Made by a program: the position numbers and the translations under genes
Notes under the pieces: generated by a model
What the model was told of the DNA's origin: nothing
Seen by the model: the letters and a program-made list of their open reading frames with translations, nothing else
Databases searched by the model: none
DNA from: an uncultured Bacteroidales bacterium
Lineage (GTDB): Bacteria > Bacteroidota > Bacteroidia > Bacteroidales > Paludibacteraceae
Direction: 5' to 3'
DNA: 64,000 bases
Assembly (NCBI GenBank): GCA_902799875.1
Contig: CADCCH010000003.1
Coordinates: 1 to 64,000 of the forward strand
Shown: one piece after another, positions 52,893 through 61,818 of the stretch
Numbering within the stretch: position 1 is the stretch's first letter
Layout of the letters: each line of letters begins with the position of its first letter

Positions 52893-55892
52893 ATGAAACG
52901 AATCCAAGCTATCTTTTTCTGCCTGATGATGAGTGCGGCGATCTTCGCCGACATCAGCGTGAAAGGTACGGTTATTGATGCCGACACATCGGAACCGATG
53001 ATCGGTGTCAGTATCCTGGTCAAAGGTACTACGACCGGAACCATCACTGATTTTGACGGTAATTTTGAGATGAGTGTGCCGGACAAAGCGACATTGCAAC
53101 TATCGTACATGGGTTACAAAACCATCGAAGTGCGTGCCGTGCCGACCATGAGCATCATCATGGAGACCGATGCGCAACAACTGCAAGAAGTGGTGTCGCT
53201 CGGTTACTCCGCTGTGAAAAAAGCCGAGTTGAGTTCGGCTGTTGTAACGGTAGATGCCGAGAAACTGACGGATGTCACCTCTTCCGATGTAGGAAACATG
53301 CTGCAAGGTAAGATTGCCGGTGTACAGATCACCAATATCGGCGGTCAGCCTGGTGATGCAGCGCAGATCCGTATCCGCGGTACAGGTTCTATCACCGCTT
53401 CGTCTGCACCGGTGTATGTTGTGGACGGTGTGATGGGTGGTTCGTTCAACCCCAATGATGTAGAGACGATCTCCGTGCTGAAGGATGCCGGTTCAACAGG
53501 TATCTACGGTGCAGCCGCAGCAGGCGGTGTGATCGTTGTTACCACCAAGTCCGGTAAGAAAGGCAGTAAGGTAAGTGTGGATCTGAAGGGAACGGTCGGT
53601 GGCAAGCAAGCGCTGTTTGGTAACTATAAGATGATGAACTCCAAGGAGTTATACAGTTACCACCGGACCTTGTTCAGCCCGGCTTCGTTCAGTGAGAGTC
53701 ACCCCAAATCCTTGCTGCAGGAAGACTGGGACTGGCAGAATGAGTTCTTCTCTATCGGTGTCATTCAAAACTACAACGTGGCCGTTAAGGGCGGTTCGGA
53801 GCACGTAGGTTACTACGCTTCGTTGGACTACTTCGGAGAAGATGGTACGTTGATGGGAACGGGCATGAAGAAATTCAGCGGACACGCTTCTATCAAAGCC
53901 GATATCGCCAAATGGCTCGATATGAATGTCAAAGTGGACTTCGCCAAATCGACTGTTGACTATGCTCCGTCCTGGATGATGCTCGACGATGCATTCAACA
54001 AGATGCCGTGGGATTGTCCGTTTGTTCTGGATGCGAACGGCAAACCTACCTCCGAGTATATCTATATGGACGAAAGTCGTACCCGTTCCGATAATGGCAA
54101 AAAATGGTACAGCGGTTCGTATTGGAACTCGCTCCATTCGGCACAGTACAACTACGCCAAGTCCAATAGTTTTGACTTCACCGGTGTACTGCAATTAAAT
54201 GTTCACTTCGCGGAATGGTTGCATTTCACAACCACCAATACATTCGGAACCGGCTACTATAAATCGTCTGATTTTACCGACCGTCGCACCTATGACGCTA
54301 CCTACAAGAAAGGATATATGGGTGAAAGTTTGGGTCTGACCAAGACTTTCGGTACGACTAATATCCTCAAGAGTGGTAACCAATGGGGCGCACATAGTTT
54401 CAATGCCATGGCGGGCTTTGAGTACGGAATCTGGAAATCGGAATACACATCTTCTGCCGGAACGGGTATGCCGAGTGGTATTGACGCCCTCAATGCTTCT
54501 GTACCCTATGCAGTAGGCGGATATAATGTACCGGGCGCTTCCTGGTCGGTATTCTTACAAGCCAGCTATGATTACGCGAAACGTTATTTTATTACAGCCA
54601 CTTACCGCGCTGAGGCCAGTTCAATCTTCGCTCCCAAGCACCGTGTAGGTCATTTCCCGTCGGTAGCGGCAAGCTGGTTAATCAGCAACGAGAATTTCAT
54701 GAAAGATCAGGATATCGTCAGTTTCTTCAAGCTGCGTGCTTCGTACGGTATCACGGGTAATAACAATATCCCGCCTTATCAGTACCTGGCTACATACAGC
54801 GTTTCGAACCTGTATCAGAACACTGTTTCCGCCACCTCGAGTCGTCTGGCCAGCCCGGATCTGCACTGGGAGACAGCTAACATGGCATCCGTAGGTATCG
54901 ACCTGACTTTTATCAAACGTATTGATATGTCGATTGACCTTTATCAAACGGATAACACGGACCTGTTGCTTGATGTGCCTATTGCTCCGTCGACCGGTTT
55001 CTTCAAGGTTACCCAGAACGCCGGATCGGTTCGTAACCGGGGTATCGAGTACCGCATTGATGCGAATATCATTGATATGAAGAAATGGCGTTGGGATATC
55101 GGTTTCAACATCGGTTTCAACCAGAACCGCGTAACCAAGACTCCGAACGGAGTACCTATCCTGCAGACTGTGGTCGATGTGACGCAACAGATCAAAGAAG
55201 GTCAGGACATCTACTCGTGGTACATGAAAGAGTGGGCAGGCGTTGATCCGGCTAACGGAAACCCGCTATGGTATGTGGTGGATGCAGATGGCAAGTATGT
55301 ATTGGATGCTGCCGGCAACAAAACCACTACCAATGATTATAACGCTACCCAGGCACATGTGGTAGGAACAGCTAGTCCGATGTTCTCCGGAGGTATCAAT
55401 ACACAGTTGAGTTGGAACGGTATCTTCCTGCATGTGAATACCAACTTTACCTACGGTAACAAGATTTATAACGCTACCCGTCAGATCACGGATGCGGATG
55501 GTGCTTACACCGATTATAACCAGTTATCGCTGAAGGCACAAGGTTGGACGCGTTGGAAAAACCCGGGTGATGTAGCCACGCACCCGAGAGCCGTCAGTGC
55601 CAATGACTCGCATTCTAACGCTGTTTCGTCACGTTATTTGGAGGATGGCAGTTTCTTCCGTCTGAGAAACATCACAGTCGGTTATGATTTCCCGGCTAAA
55701 CTGATTAGCAAAGCTAAGATGACCAAGTGTCGTATCTATTTCACGGCTGACAACCTTGCCACGGCTACCAAGTTCTCGGGTATGGACCCGGAGATCAGTC
55801 TGGTATCCGGAACGAACACCTTAGCCGGTTTGTATAACTCCAATTATCCTGTCGGACGTACGTTCCAGGGTGGTATAGAAATATCGTTCTAA
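52893..55892 (+). CDS. SusC/RagA-type TonB-dependent outer-membrane transporter
   Basis: 999 residues. Signal peptide 1-19, then a carboxypeptidase-regulatory-like domain (VKGTVIDADTSEPMIGVSILVKG, near 23-100). A TonB-box region around QLQEVVSLGYSAVKKAELSSA comes next, a plug with IRGTGSITASSAPVYVVDGV, and a 22-strand barrel ending RTFQGGIEISF. SusC proteins import oligosaccharides together with the SusD lid. It starts 6 bases after the glycosidase and is followed after 2 bases by SusD. This is the defining pair of a polysaccharide utilisation locus. Confidence 0.95.
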   Translation: MKRIQAIFFCLMMSAAIFADISVKGTVIDADTSEPMIGVSILVKGTTTGTITDFDGNFEMSVPDKATLQLSYMGYKTIEVRAVPTMSIIMETDAQQLQEVVSLGYSAVKKAELSSAVVTVDAEKLTDVTSSDVGNMLQGKIAGVQITNIGGQPGDAAQIRIRGTGSITASSAPVYVVDGVMGGSFNPNDVETISVLKDAGSTGIYGAAAAGGVIVVTTKSGKKGSKVSVDLKGTVGGKQALFGNYKMMNSKELYSYHRTLFSPASFSESHPKSLLQEDWDWQNEFFSIGVIQNYNVAVKGGSEHVGYYASLDYFGEDGTLMGTGMKKFSGHASIKADIAKWLDMNVKVDFAKSTVDYAPSWMMLDDAFNKMPWDCPFVLDANGKPTSEYIYMDESRTRSDNGKKWYSGSYWNSLHSAQYNYAKSNSFDFTGVLQLNVHFAEWLHFTTTNTFGTGYYKSSDFTDRRTYDATYKKGYMGESLGLTKTFGTTNILKSGNQWGAHSFNAMAGFEYGIWKSEYTSSAGTGMPSGIDALNASVPYAVGGYNVPGASWSVFLQASYDYAKRYFITATYRAEASSIFAPKHRVGHFPSVAASWLISNENFMKDQDIVSFFKLRASYGITGNNNIPPYQYLATYSVSNLYQNTVSATSSRLASPDLHWETANMASVGIDLTFIKRIDMSIDLYQTDNTDLLLDVPIAPSTGFFKVTQNAGSVRNRGIEYRIDANIIDMKKWRWDIGFNIGFNQNRVTKTPNGVPILQTVVDVTQQIKEGQDIYSWYMKEWAGVDPANGNPLWYVVDADGKYVLDAAGNKTTTNDYNATQAHVVGTASPMFSGGINTQLSWNGIFLHVNTNFTYGNKIYNATRQITDADGAYTDYNQLSLKAQGWTRWKNPGDVATHPRAVSANDSHSNAVSSRYLEDGSFFRLRNITVGYDFPAKLISKAKMTKCRIYFTADNLATATKFSGMDPEISLVSGTNTLAGLYNSNYPVGRTFQGGIEISF

Positions 55893-55894
55893 TT

Positions 55895-57583
55895 ATGAAA
55901 ACGAAATCATTATATCTAACCGTAGCAATCGGAATGATGCTCGGTTTGGCAAGTTGCAACATGGATTATTATCCATCGGACGAGCAGAGTAGTGATGTGA
56001 TCATCAAGGAGTCCAGTGCCACGATCATGGATGGTTGCTATGCATTGTTGAAAGATGAGGTAGAGTATCTCGGCTGGCCGAGCGGTAACTCCTATTGCCG
56101 TCACTTCTTCCAGATGGCGGAGTTTCCGGCAGATAACATCTGTCTGTCCGGTAAAAGTACCGATCCTTTGTTCCAGGCAACGACCTACACGATGACCGAC
56201 AACCTGCAGAACGTAGGTACACTCTGGATGGTGGGTTATAAGATTATCTCTATGGCTAATACACTGATTGAGGGCCTGGACGAGAACAAAGCGGAAGACA
56301 AGCAAGTGTTAGGCGAAGCCTATTTCATGCGCGCTATGGTGCATCTGAATATGGTAACGTTGTTTGCCAAACCGTATTCATACGGTCGCAGCAACCCGGG
56401 GGTACCTTTGCGTCTTTCCAATAAAGAAAGTACCATCAAACGCAATGAGGTCGGCGAAGTGTATGACCAGATCGTAGCGGACCTTCTGAAGGCGTCTGAG
56501 TTGATGGGTAAATCGCGTGGCAATGCCGGCTATGCTTCCAAAGAAGCTGCGCTCGGTCTGCTCTCTCGCGTGTACCTATACATGGAAGAGTATGACCAAT
56601 GTATCAAGGTGGTGGATGATATGCTGAACGGGGCAGCACCGGAGTCTAAACTAGATCCGAATTACGCCACCTATTTCGCAAACGCAAAGACCTCGATGGA
56701 GACGCTATTTTGCATCGCCCATGAGCCCACAGATGACCGCGGACAGTCCGCCATTGGTTCGATGTACAACGGTGACGGTGGCGGATGGGGAGAAATCTAT
56801 CCCTCTTTCCCGCTCCTTAACCTCTACGAGCGTTACCCGACCGATATCCGTTATACGGCGTATATCCATCCGCAATTCGAGGACGATACGATCAGTGCAG
56901 ACCTATATGCGTTCGTGCCGCGTGGTGAGGCCGGTTCGGAAGAGAAACGGGATATCCAGTTATTTGTCGCCGATTATGATGCAGCCACCGATACGTATTC
57001 CTTCAAAGAAGGAAGCACCGTCTATGCGATTGAGAAACGACTGATTCATGGTGAGTACTATGAGTATCATGTGAATTACGGCGAAGAGGATCTGACGGTG
57101 CTGCTCTTACCGGATAACATCAACATGCGTTCACCGGGTAACTATCCCAAATTCTTCTCCATCAAGTACGGCTACCAGGACGGCAGTCCGACGCTCTCTT
57201 CACCGGTAGTATTGCGTTGGGCGGAAGTAATCCTTAACCGTGCTGAGGCATATGCGCATTTGAATAAGGACAAAGAGGCATTCGATGATGTGAACGTGAT
57301 CCGTACTCGCGCAGGTATTCCGCCGGCAGGTATGTTCTCCACGTCTAATATGCACGGTTATGCTAATGCATTGGATGTGGTACTGGATGAGCGCCGTCTG
57401 GAATTGGCATTTGAGGGACATCGTATGTTCGATGTCTATCGTAATAAGAAAGATATGGATCGCCGCTATCCGGGACTCCAATCTTGGAAAATCATAAAGT
57501 GGGATAAAGAGAATCATATTATTTATCCGATACCGTATGCCGAATGGACAGTCAGCGGTATTCAGCAAAATGAAGGATATTAA
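55895..57583 (+). CDS. SusD/RagB-type substrate-binding lipoprotein
   Basis: 562 residues with lipobox LASC near residue 20. N-terminal helical repeats carry GEAYFMRAMVHLNMVTLFAKPYSYGRSNPGVPLR, and the C-terminal RagB domain has LRWAEVILNRAEAYAHLNKDKEAFDDVNVIRTRAGI and DERRLELAFEGHRMFDVYR, both strong SusD marks. It binds glycan at the cell surface and closes over SusC. It is two bases from susC and precedes two further lipoprotein genes in the positions usually held by surface glycan-binding proteins. Confidence 0.95.
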   Translation: MKTKSLYLTVAIGMMLGLASCNMDYYPSDEQSSDVIIKESSATIMDGCYALLKDEVEYLGWPSGNSYCRHFFQMAEFPADNICLSGKSTDPLFQATTYTMTDNLQNVGTLWMVGYKIISMANTLIEGLDENKAEDKQVLGEAYFMRAMVHLNMVTLFAKPYSYGRSNPGVPLRLSNKESTIKRNEVGEVYDQIVADLLKASELMGKSRGNAGYASKEAALGLLSRVYLYMEEYDQCIKVVDDMLNGAAPESKLDPNYATYFANAKTSMETLFCIAHEPTDDRGQSAIGSMYNGDGGGWGEIYPSFPLLNLYERYPTDIRYTAYIHPQFEDDTISADLYAFVPRGEAGSEEKRDIQLFVADYDAATDTYSFKEGSTVYAIEKRLIHGEYYEYHVNYGEEDLTVLLLPDNINMRSPGNYPKFFSIKYGYQDGSPTLSSPVVLRWAEVILNRAEAYAHLNKDKEAFDDVNVIRTRAGIPPAGMFSTSNMHGYANALDVVLDERRLELAFEGHRMFDVYRNKKDMDRRYPGLQSWKIIKWDKENHIIYPIPYAEWTVSGIQQNEGY

Positions 57584-57613
57584 TTTTACTAACCAAATAA
57601 AAATAAAAAAATT

Positions 57614-58357
57614 ATGAAAACAAATTGGAAAATTGCACTGATGTGCGCAGCAACATTGGCCTTTGTTGCATGTAAAGACAAGAATGAAGCTGAAGATGAA
57701 GGTCTCGACGTAGAATACGAGGCTAAGATTAGCGTGAACGATCAGTCTGTGGCAGATTGGGATGCGTTGGACGCTAAGAATGTAGCGGTATTTAAAGCTC
57801 CGTCCAATCCGGTATGGGATGGTGTACACATGATCAAAGTATATGCTGACGAGGTATATATTAACTGGATTTTGGTTTATGACCCGGCTAAATATAAAAA
57901 ACATCGTCCGGTAGATGCAATGCATATCTTTCTGGATATCGACCACAGCAAGAAAACAGGCGGATATTTTGATTTATTCCAGGATGCATGCTGTGACTTG
58001 ATGTTTGAAGGTCCGTTGTACAGCGATACCGGAACTCCGATCAATTATTGTCCTTCCGTATCGGAATGGGTTGGCCCCGTGAATGGAGAAGATTGGAAGA
58101 ACTGGAAACAAATTAAAGAAAGCATTGTGGGAGAAAGCCAGTTTGTAGGCGACAGTATCCTTGAAGCACGTATCATGATTGATAACATCCCGCACAAAGA
58201 AAAATTCTCGAAAGAAGGTTTCGGTTTTGGTGCTACATTGACCCAGAATTTCGAGGCTAGTGCGGTTGGTTTCCTGCCGCAAGGAAATACACCGGATGGT
58301 AATCTTATCGGACGTGCCGACTTGTTGTTTGTTAAATTTACCAAGACAACAAAATAA
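57614..58357 (+). CDS. Lipoprotein downstream of SusD, possible CBM9-like/surface glycan-binding protein
   Basis: 247 residues with a lipobox (ATLAFVAC near residue 20). The body, with NPVWDGVHMIKVYADEVYINWILVYD and MHIFLDIDHSKKTGGYFD near 75-120, resembles all-beta carbohydrate-binding domains of the CBM9/DOMON kind by strand pattern. The position right after SusD is that of SusE/F-type or other surface glycan-binding proteins. No catalytic site is seen. The homologue family is not certain. Confidence 0.7.
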   Translation: MKTNWKIALMCAATLAFVACKDKNEAEDEGLDVEYEAKISVNDQSVADWDALDAKNVAVFKAPSNPVWDGVHMIKVYADEVYINWILVYDPAKYKKHRPVDAMHIFLDIDHSKKTGGYFDLFQDACCDLMFEGPLYSDTGTPINYCPSVSEWVGPVNGEDWKNWKQIKESIVGESQFVGDSILEARIMIDNIPHKEKFSKEGFGFGATLTQNFEASAVGFLPQGNTPDGNLIGRADLLFVKFTKTTK

Positions 58358-58376
58358 TTAACAATCCGTTTTTTGT

Positions 58377-59852
58377 ATGAAAAACAAATATTTTATCTTT
58401 GCTTTTGCATTGCTGCTTTTAGGATGCAAAAACAATGAGCCGGGAATTGTAGAACCGGATTCTACTACACCGGCAGACACTACCGTTGTGCCTCCTCCCC
58501 CGGCAGACCCGGGAGAGCCGGATCCGGTGGATGTTGTGCCCGAAGGAGCCATCGCCTTTACCAAATCTAACGAGCAGATAGCTAACCCCGAACGTGGTTT
58601 TTATGTACAGAAGTACTATACAACTGCGGATTTGGATGAAACAGTGATGCTCAGTACCGTCACAGAAAACAGAGAGTCAGAGCATATCACGCTCTATCTG
58701 CATTCCTATTACCTGACGGATTATATCGATAAGGATATCGATCCGGCATTCATGGAGCGTTTTGAGCGCAATATGAACACGCTTCGTGCCGGTGGCGCCA
58801 AGGCAGTATTGCGTTTTTCATACAAGTCGCATCATAGTAGCAACGATAAACCCTGGGATGCAACGCCACAATGGGCAGACAAGCATATCGACCAAATAGC
58901 CCCGTATCTGATGAAGCACAGGGATGTGATTTATTGCATCCAAGCCGGTTTCATCGGATCGTGGGGAGAGTGGTACTACACCGATAACTATCCGTTCAAT
59001 CCGTACGATGACGAGGAGTTTGAACCCTATTGGCAGATTGCAGAGCACCTGTTGAGCGTCACACCGGACGATCGCCAGATATGCTTCCGTCAGCCGCAGT
59101 TCAAAATGCGTTATCTCAAGATGCGTGGTCAGGATGTGACTCCGTTGACAGAGGAAGAAGCATACAAACCGTCCCTCAAAGCACGCTGGGCGGGACATAA
59201 CGACTGCTTCGTTTCCTCCGAAAGCGATGTAGGTACCTACCATAGTGACGAAGAGCGGGATTTCTGGGCAGCCGACACGCGCTTTACTGCCATGGGTGGT
59301 GAGACCTGCAAGGAGTGCGAGTATTCCAATGCGGTTAATGCCATCCAAGAGATGGAGAAATACCACTGGTCATACTTGTGTAACTCTTATCATCCGGACA
59401 TTCTTGCATCATGGGAAGGTTCCGGTCACTATGAGCAGATCAAACGTCGTTTGGGATATCGCTTTGCGCTCCGTTGGGCTAAGTTACCGGAAGATCCCAA
59501 AGCAGGACAGCAGTTTGACGCTCAGTTAGCGATACGTAACTATGGTTTTGCTGCGCCGGTCAACAAGCGTGACTTGGAGTTGATCTTCGTTTCTGTCAAT
59601 GATCCGGAGAAGAAATTTATCTATCCGCAGGCCGAAGATCCGCGTTTCTGGATGGGTGGCGAGTTACATGAATGCACCCTCTCTTGTATTCTGGATTCAG
59701 AGATGCAGGGTGAATATAAGATGTACATCAACCTACCGGATCCGTATCCATCGCTGCACGATAATCCGCTTTTCTCCATCCGTCTCGCCAATGAGAATAT
59801 GTGGGAAGAAGCAACCGGATATAATTATATAACCACTATAAACGTACAATGA
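58377..59852 (+). CDS. DUF4874/DUF4832 domain lipoprotein
   Basis: 491 residues with lipobox LLLGC near residues 14-18, then a Pro/Thr-rich stalk (PADTTVVPPPPADPGEPDP, near 34-52). The catalytic-looking barrel opens ANPERGFYVQKYYTT, which marks DUF4874, and has AGFIGSWGEWYYTDNYPF near 180. A DUF4832 beta domain follows with RLGYRFALRWAKLP. These families are found in Bacteroidota glycan loci and resemble glycoside hydrolases in fold, but no activity is established to my knowledge. Surface exposed by prediction. Confidence 0.8.
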   Translation: MKNKYFIFAFALLLLGCKNNEPGIVEPDSTTPADTTVVPPPPADPGEPDPVDVVPEGAIAFTKSNEQIANPERGFYVQKYYTTADLDETVMLSTVTENRESEHITLYLHSYYLTDYIDKDIDPAFMERFERNMNTLRAGGAKAVLRFSYKSHHSSNDKPWDATPQWADKHIDQIAPYLMKHRDVIYCIQAGFIGSWGEWYYTDNYPFNPYDDEEFEPYWQIAEHLLSVTPDDRQICFRQPQFKMRYLKMRGQDVTPLTEEEAYKPSLKARWAGHNDCFVSSESDVGTYHSDEERDFWAADTRFTAMGGETCKECEYSNAVNAIQEMEKYHWSYLCNSYHPDILASWEGSGHYEQIKRRLGYRFALRWAKLPEDPKAGQQFDAQLAIRNYGFAAPVNKRDLELIFVSVNDPEKKFIYPQAEDPRFWMGGELHECTLSCILDSEMQGEYKMYINLPDPYPSLHDNPLFSIRLANENMWEEATGYNYITTINVQ

Positions 59853-59853
59853 T

Positions 59854-60726
59854 ATGAAAGATAAACTTTGGCTTGTCTTTATCCTCATCACCGTTGTTAC
59901 ATGGGGTGTATGGGGTGCGTTCTCCGGATACCAGATTCAGAACGGTATTCCAGATACGGTAGTGTACATCTTATGGGCGCTGTCAATGATCCCGTGCGCC
60001 ATTGTGGCACTGATCATCAATAAGGGTAAATTCCTCTGCGATGCCAAATCCGCACTTCTCGGCTGCACAGTCGGATTACTTGGCGCGGGTGGTCAGTTAG
60101 TGCTCTTCAAAGCCTTGACGCTGGGTCCGTCCTATATCATCTATCCCTTTATCTCGATGTCTCCGGTAATCGTCATCACGCTGGCGGCTATTTTCCTGAA
60201 GGAGAAAGCCACACGCTGGCAGATAGCCGGTATCGTGGTAGCGCTAATTGCTATCCTGCTGCTCTCGTTGGAGACCGGTCAGGAAGGCAGTCCGGTGAGC
60301 GGATGGCTATGGATCGTACTGGCTATCCTTGTGCTCTTCGCATGGGGTATTCAGGGCTTCTTTATGAAGTTCGCCAACAACAGCATGGATGCAGAGTCGA
60401 TCTTTGTATGGATGGCACTCTCTGGATTGGTGCTGATCCCGGTAGCATGGTACATGAGTCTGGATGCGGCTGCATTCTTTGCTGCACAGGAGTCGGTGAA
60501 TACCAGCCTCGGATGCTTCGGTATCCAGATTCTCAACTCGATCGGTGCGTTGACCTTGGTTTACGCGTATCGTTACGGTAAGGCGGTTATCGTTTCCCCG
60601 ATGGAGGGTCTGTCGCCGATGGTAACGGTGCTGCTGTCGCTGATCATCCTGAGCGTCATTCCGAACCCGCTCCAGATAGCCGGTATCTGCTGTGCCGCTT
60701 TCGCGATGTATGCTTTGTCTAAATAA
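59854..60726 (+). CDS. EamA/DMT-family permease in the SusCD operon
   Basis: A 290-residue inner-membrane protein with ten helices in two halves. Marks include FKALTLGPSYIIYPFISMSPVIVITLAAIFLKEKAT, ending the first half, and YAYRYGKAVIVSPMEGLSPMVTVLLSLIIL in the second. In most utilisation loci the inner-membrane carrier is an MFS or SGLT protein; none is present here, so this EamA protein may carry the released sugar or a derivative. It begins 1 base after the DUF4832 gene. Substrate unknown. Confidence 0.85.
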   Translation: MKDKLWLVFILITVVTWGVWGAFSGYQIQNGIPDTVVYILWALSMIPCAIVALIINKGKFLCDAKSALLGCTVGLLGAGGQLVLFKALTLGPSYIIYPFISMSPVIVITLAAIFLKEKATRWQIAGIVVALIAILLLSLETGQEGSPVSGWLWIVLAILVLFAWGIQGFFMKFANNSMDAESIFVWMALSGLVLIPVAWYMSLDAAAFFAAQESVNTSLGCFGIQILNSIGALTLVYAYRYGKAVIVSPMEGLSPMVTVLLSLIILSVIPNPLQIAGICCAAFAMYALSK

Positions 60727-60745
60727 CCTTTAAAAAATTAATACT

Positions 60746-61816
60746 ATGAAAAAACTATTCTTTTTAACCGCTGCTTTGGTTGCAGCATGCACGATGAATG
60801 CACAGACCATCTCGATTGATGGAGACAATGCAGATTGGGCAGAAGTGCCTATGTTAAGCGATCCGGGAACCATGCCGGTTTACAAGGCAATCGTTCCGCA
60901 GGAAGGACTTACTTTGCCTGATGACGCAGCACTCTGTGTGATGGTACAACGTACAGAGGAACAAAAAGCCATTTATCCCGGTGCCCCTGTCAGCTACGTA
61001 GATGCCGACAGAGATGCGACAACTACTGCGGCGGGAGAAGCATGGTATTGTCCTTCTTTCGGTCCCGATTATGAAATGGGCGCTTGGGATGGTAATGACG
61101 GCGCATCCAGTGAAGATGAAACCATTGACGAAGTGGTTATTGTCCAAAGTAAATTTGATACCGGTATACCGTTTGACGGTAGTTGCCATATGTGGATGCT
61201 GTTTAACTGGTCTAAATACCTGCCTAACTCTCCGGAGGAGAATAACTGGAACTGGGCAGAGACCAGTTATCATCCCGTTATCGTAAAGCCGTACACTTTT
61301 GCTGATCTCAACGGCACCCTCGCCGCTGCAGACGTATATTCTACACACTCTGCATTGACTCCGGGGGAATCGTTGGATATGATGGTAGCCGGTTCAGCAG
61401 TGGATGTACAATTATGGGCATCGTGGGCTGTAACTTTATCGGAACCCGCGATATACACCATTAAGGCGGATATCACCAGTACCAACGCTGCATCCGTGGA
61501 CCTCCAATTGGTCAATATGGCTACCAACGCTGTGGTTGCATCATTCGCTTCCGAAGCATTGGAAGCCGGTCAAGACGTAACAGTAGGCGTATGGAATCTC
61601 TCCGCCGTTCCCGCAGGCAAATACATGCTCCGTTTCTCGAACCATGTCGAGTTTTCAGCAATGAAACTGAACTCGCTCACCTTTGCTACGAATGATAGCC
61701 ACGGCGTTGTCAATACCGCTGCAGAGGCAAAGGTAACGAAACTTATTCGTAACGGTCAAGTAGTGATTATGCGCAATGACAAGTGCTTCAACGCGCTTGG
61801 CGCAGAAATGAAATAA
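60746..61816 (+). CDS. Secreted protein with CBM9-like start and sorting-like tail
   Basis: 356 residues with a signal peptide ending near 20 (AACTMNAQ). The mature start ISIDGDNADWAEVPMLSDPG and a following beta-rich region fit a CBM9/DOMON-type domain (about 22-190). A second beta domain (about 200-315) has YTIKADITSTNAASVDLQLVN and KYMLRFSNHVEFSAMKLNSL, similar in layout to modules of the giant minus-strand proteins. The tail reads NGQVVIMRNDKCFNALG. It is probably a surface glycan-binding protein. The next gene starts 2 bases after the stop. Confidence 0.72.
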   Translation: MKKLFFLTAALVAACTMNAQTISIDGDNADWAEVPMLSDPGTMPVYKAIVPQEGLTLPDDAALCVMVQRTEEQKAIYPGAPVSYVDADRDATTTAAGEAWYCPSFGPDYEMGAWDGNDGASSEDETIDEVVIVQSKFDTGIPFDGSCHMWMLFNWSKYLPNSPEENNWNWAETSYHPVIVKPYTFADLNGTLAAADVYSTHSALTPGESLDMMVAGSAVDVQLWASWAVTLSEPAIYTIKADITSTNAASVDLQLVNMATNAVVASFASEALEAGQDVTVGVWNLSAVPAGKYMLRFSNHVEFSAMKLNSLTFATNDSHGVVNTAAEAKVTKLIRNGQVVIMRNDKCFNALGAEMK

Positions 61817-61818
61817 GT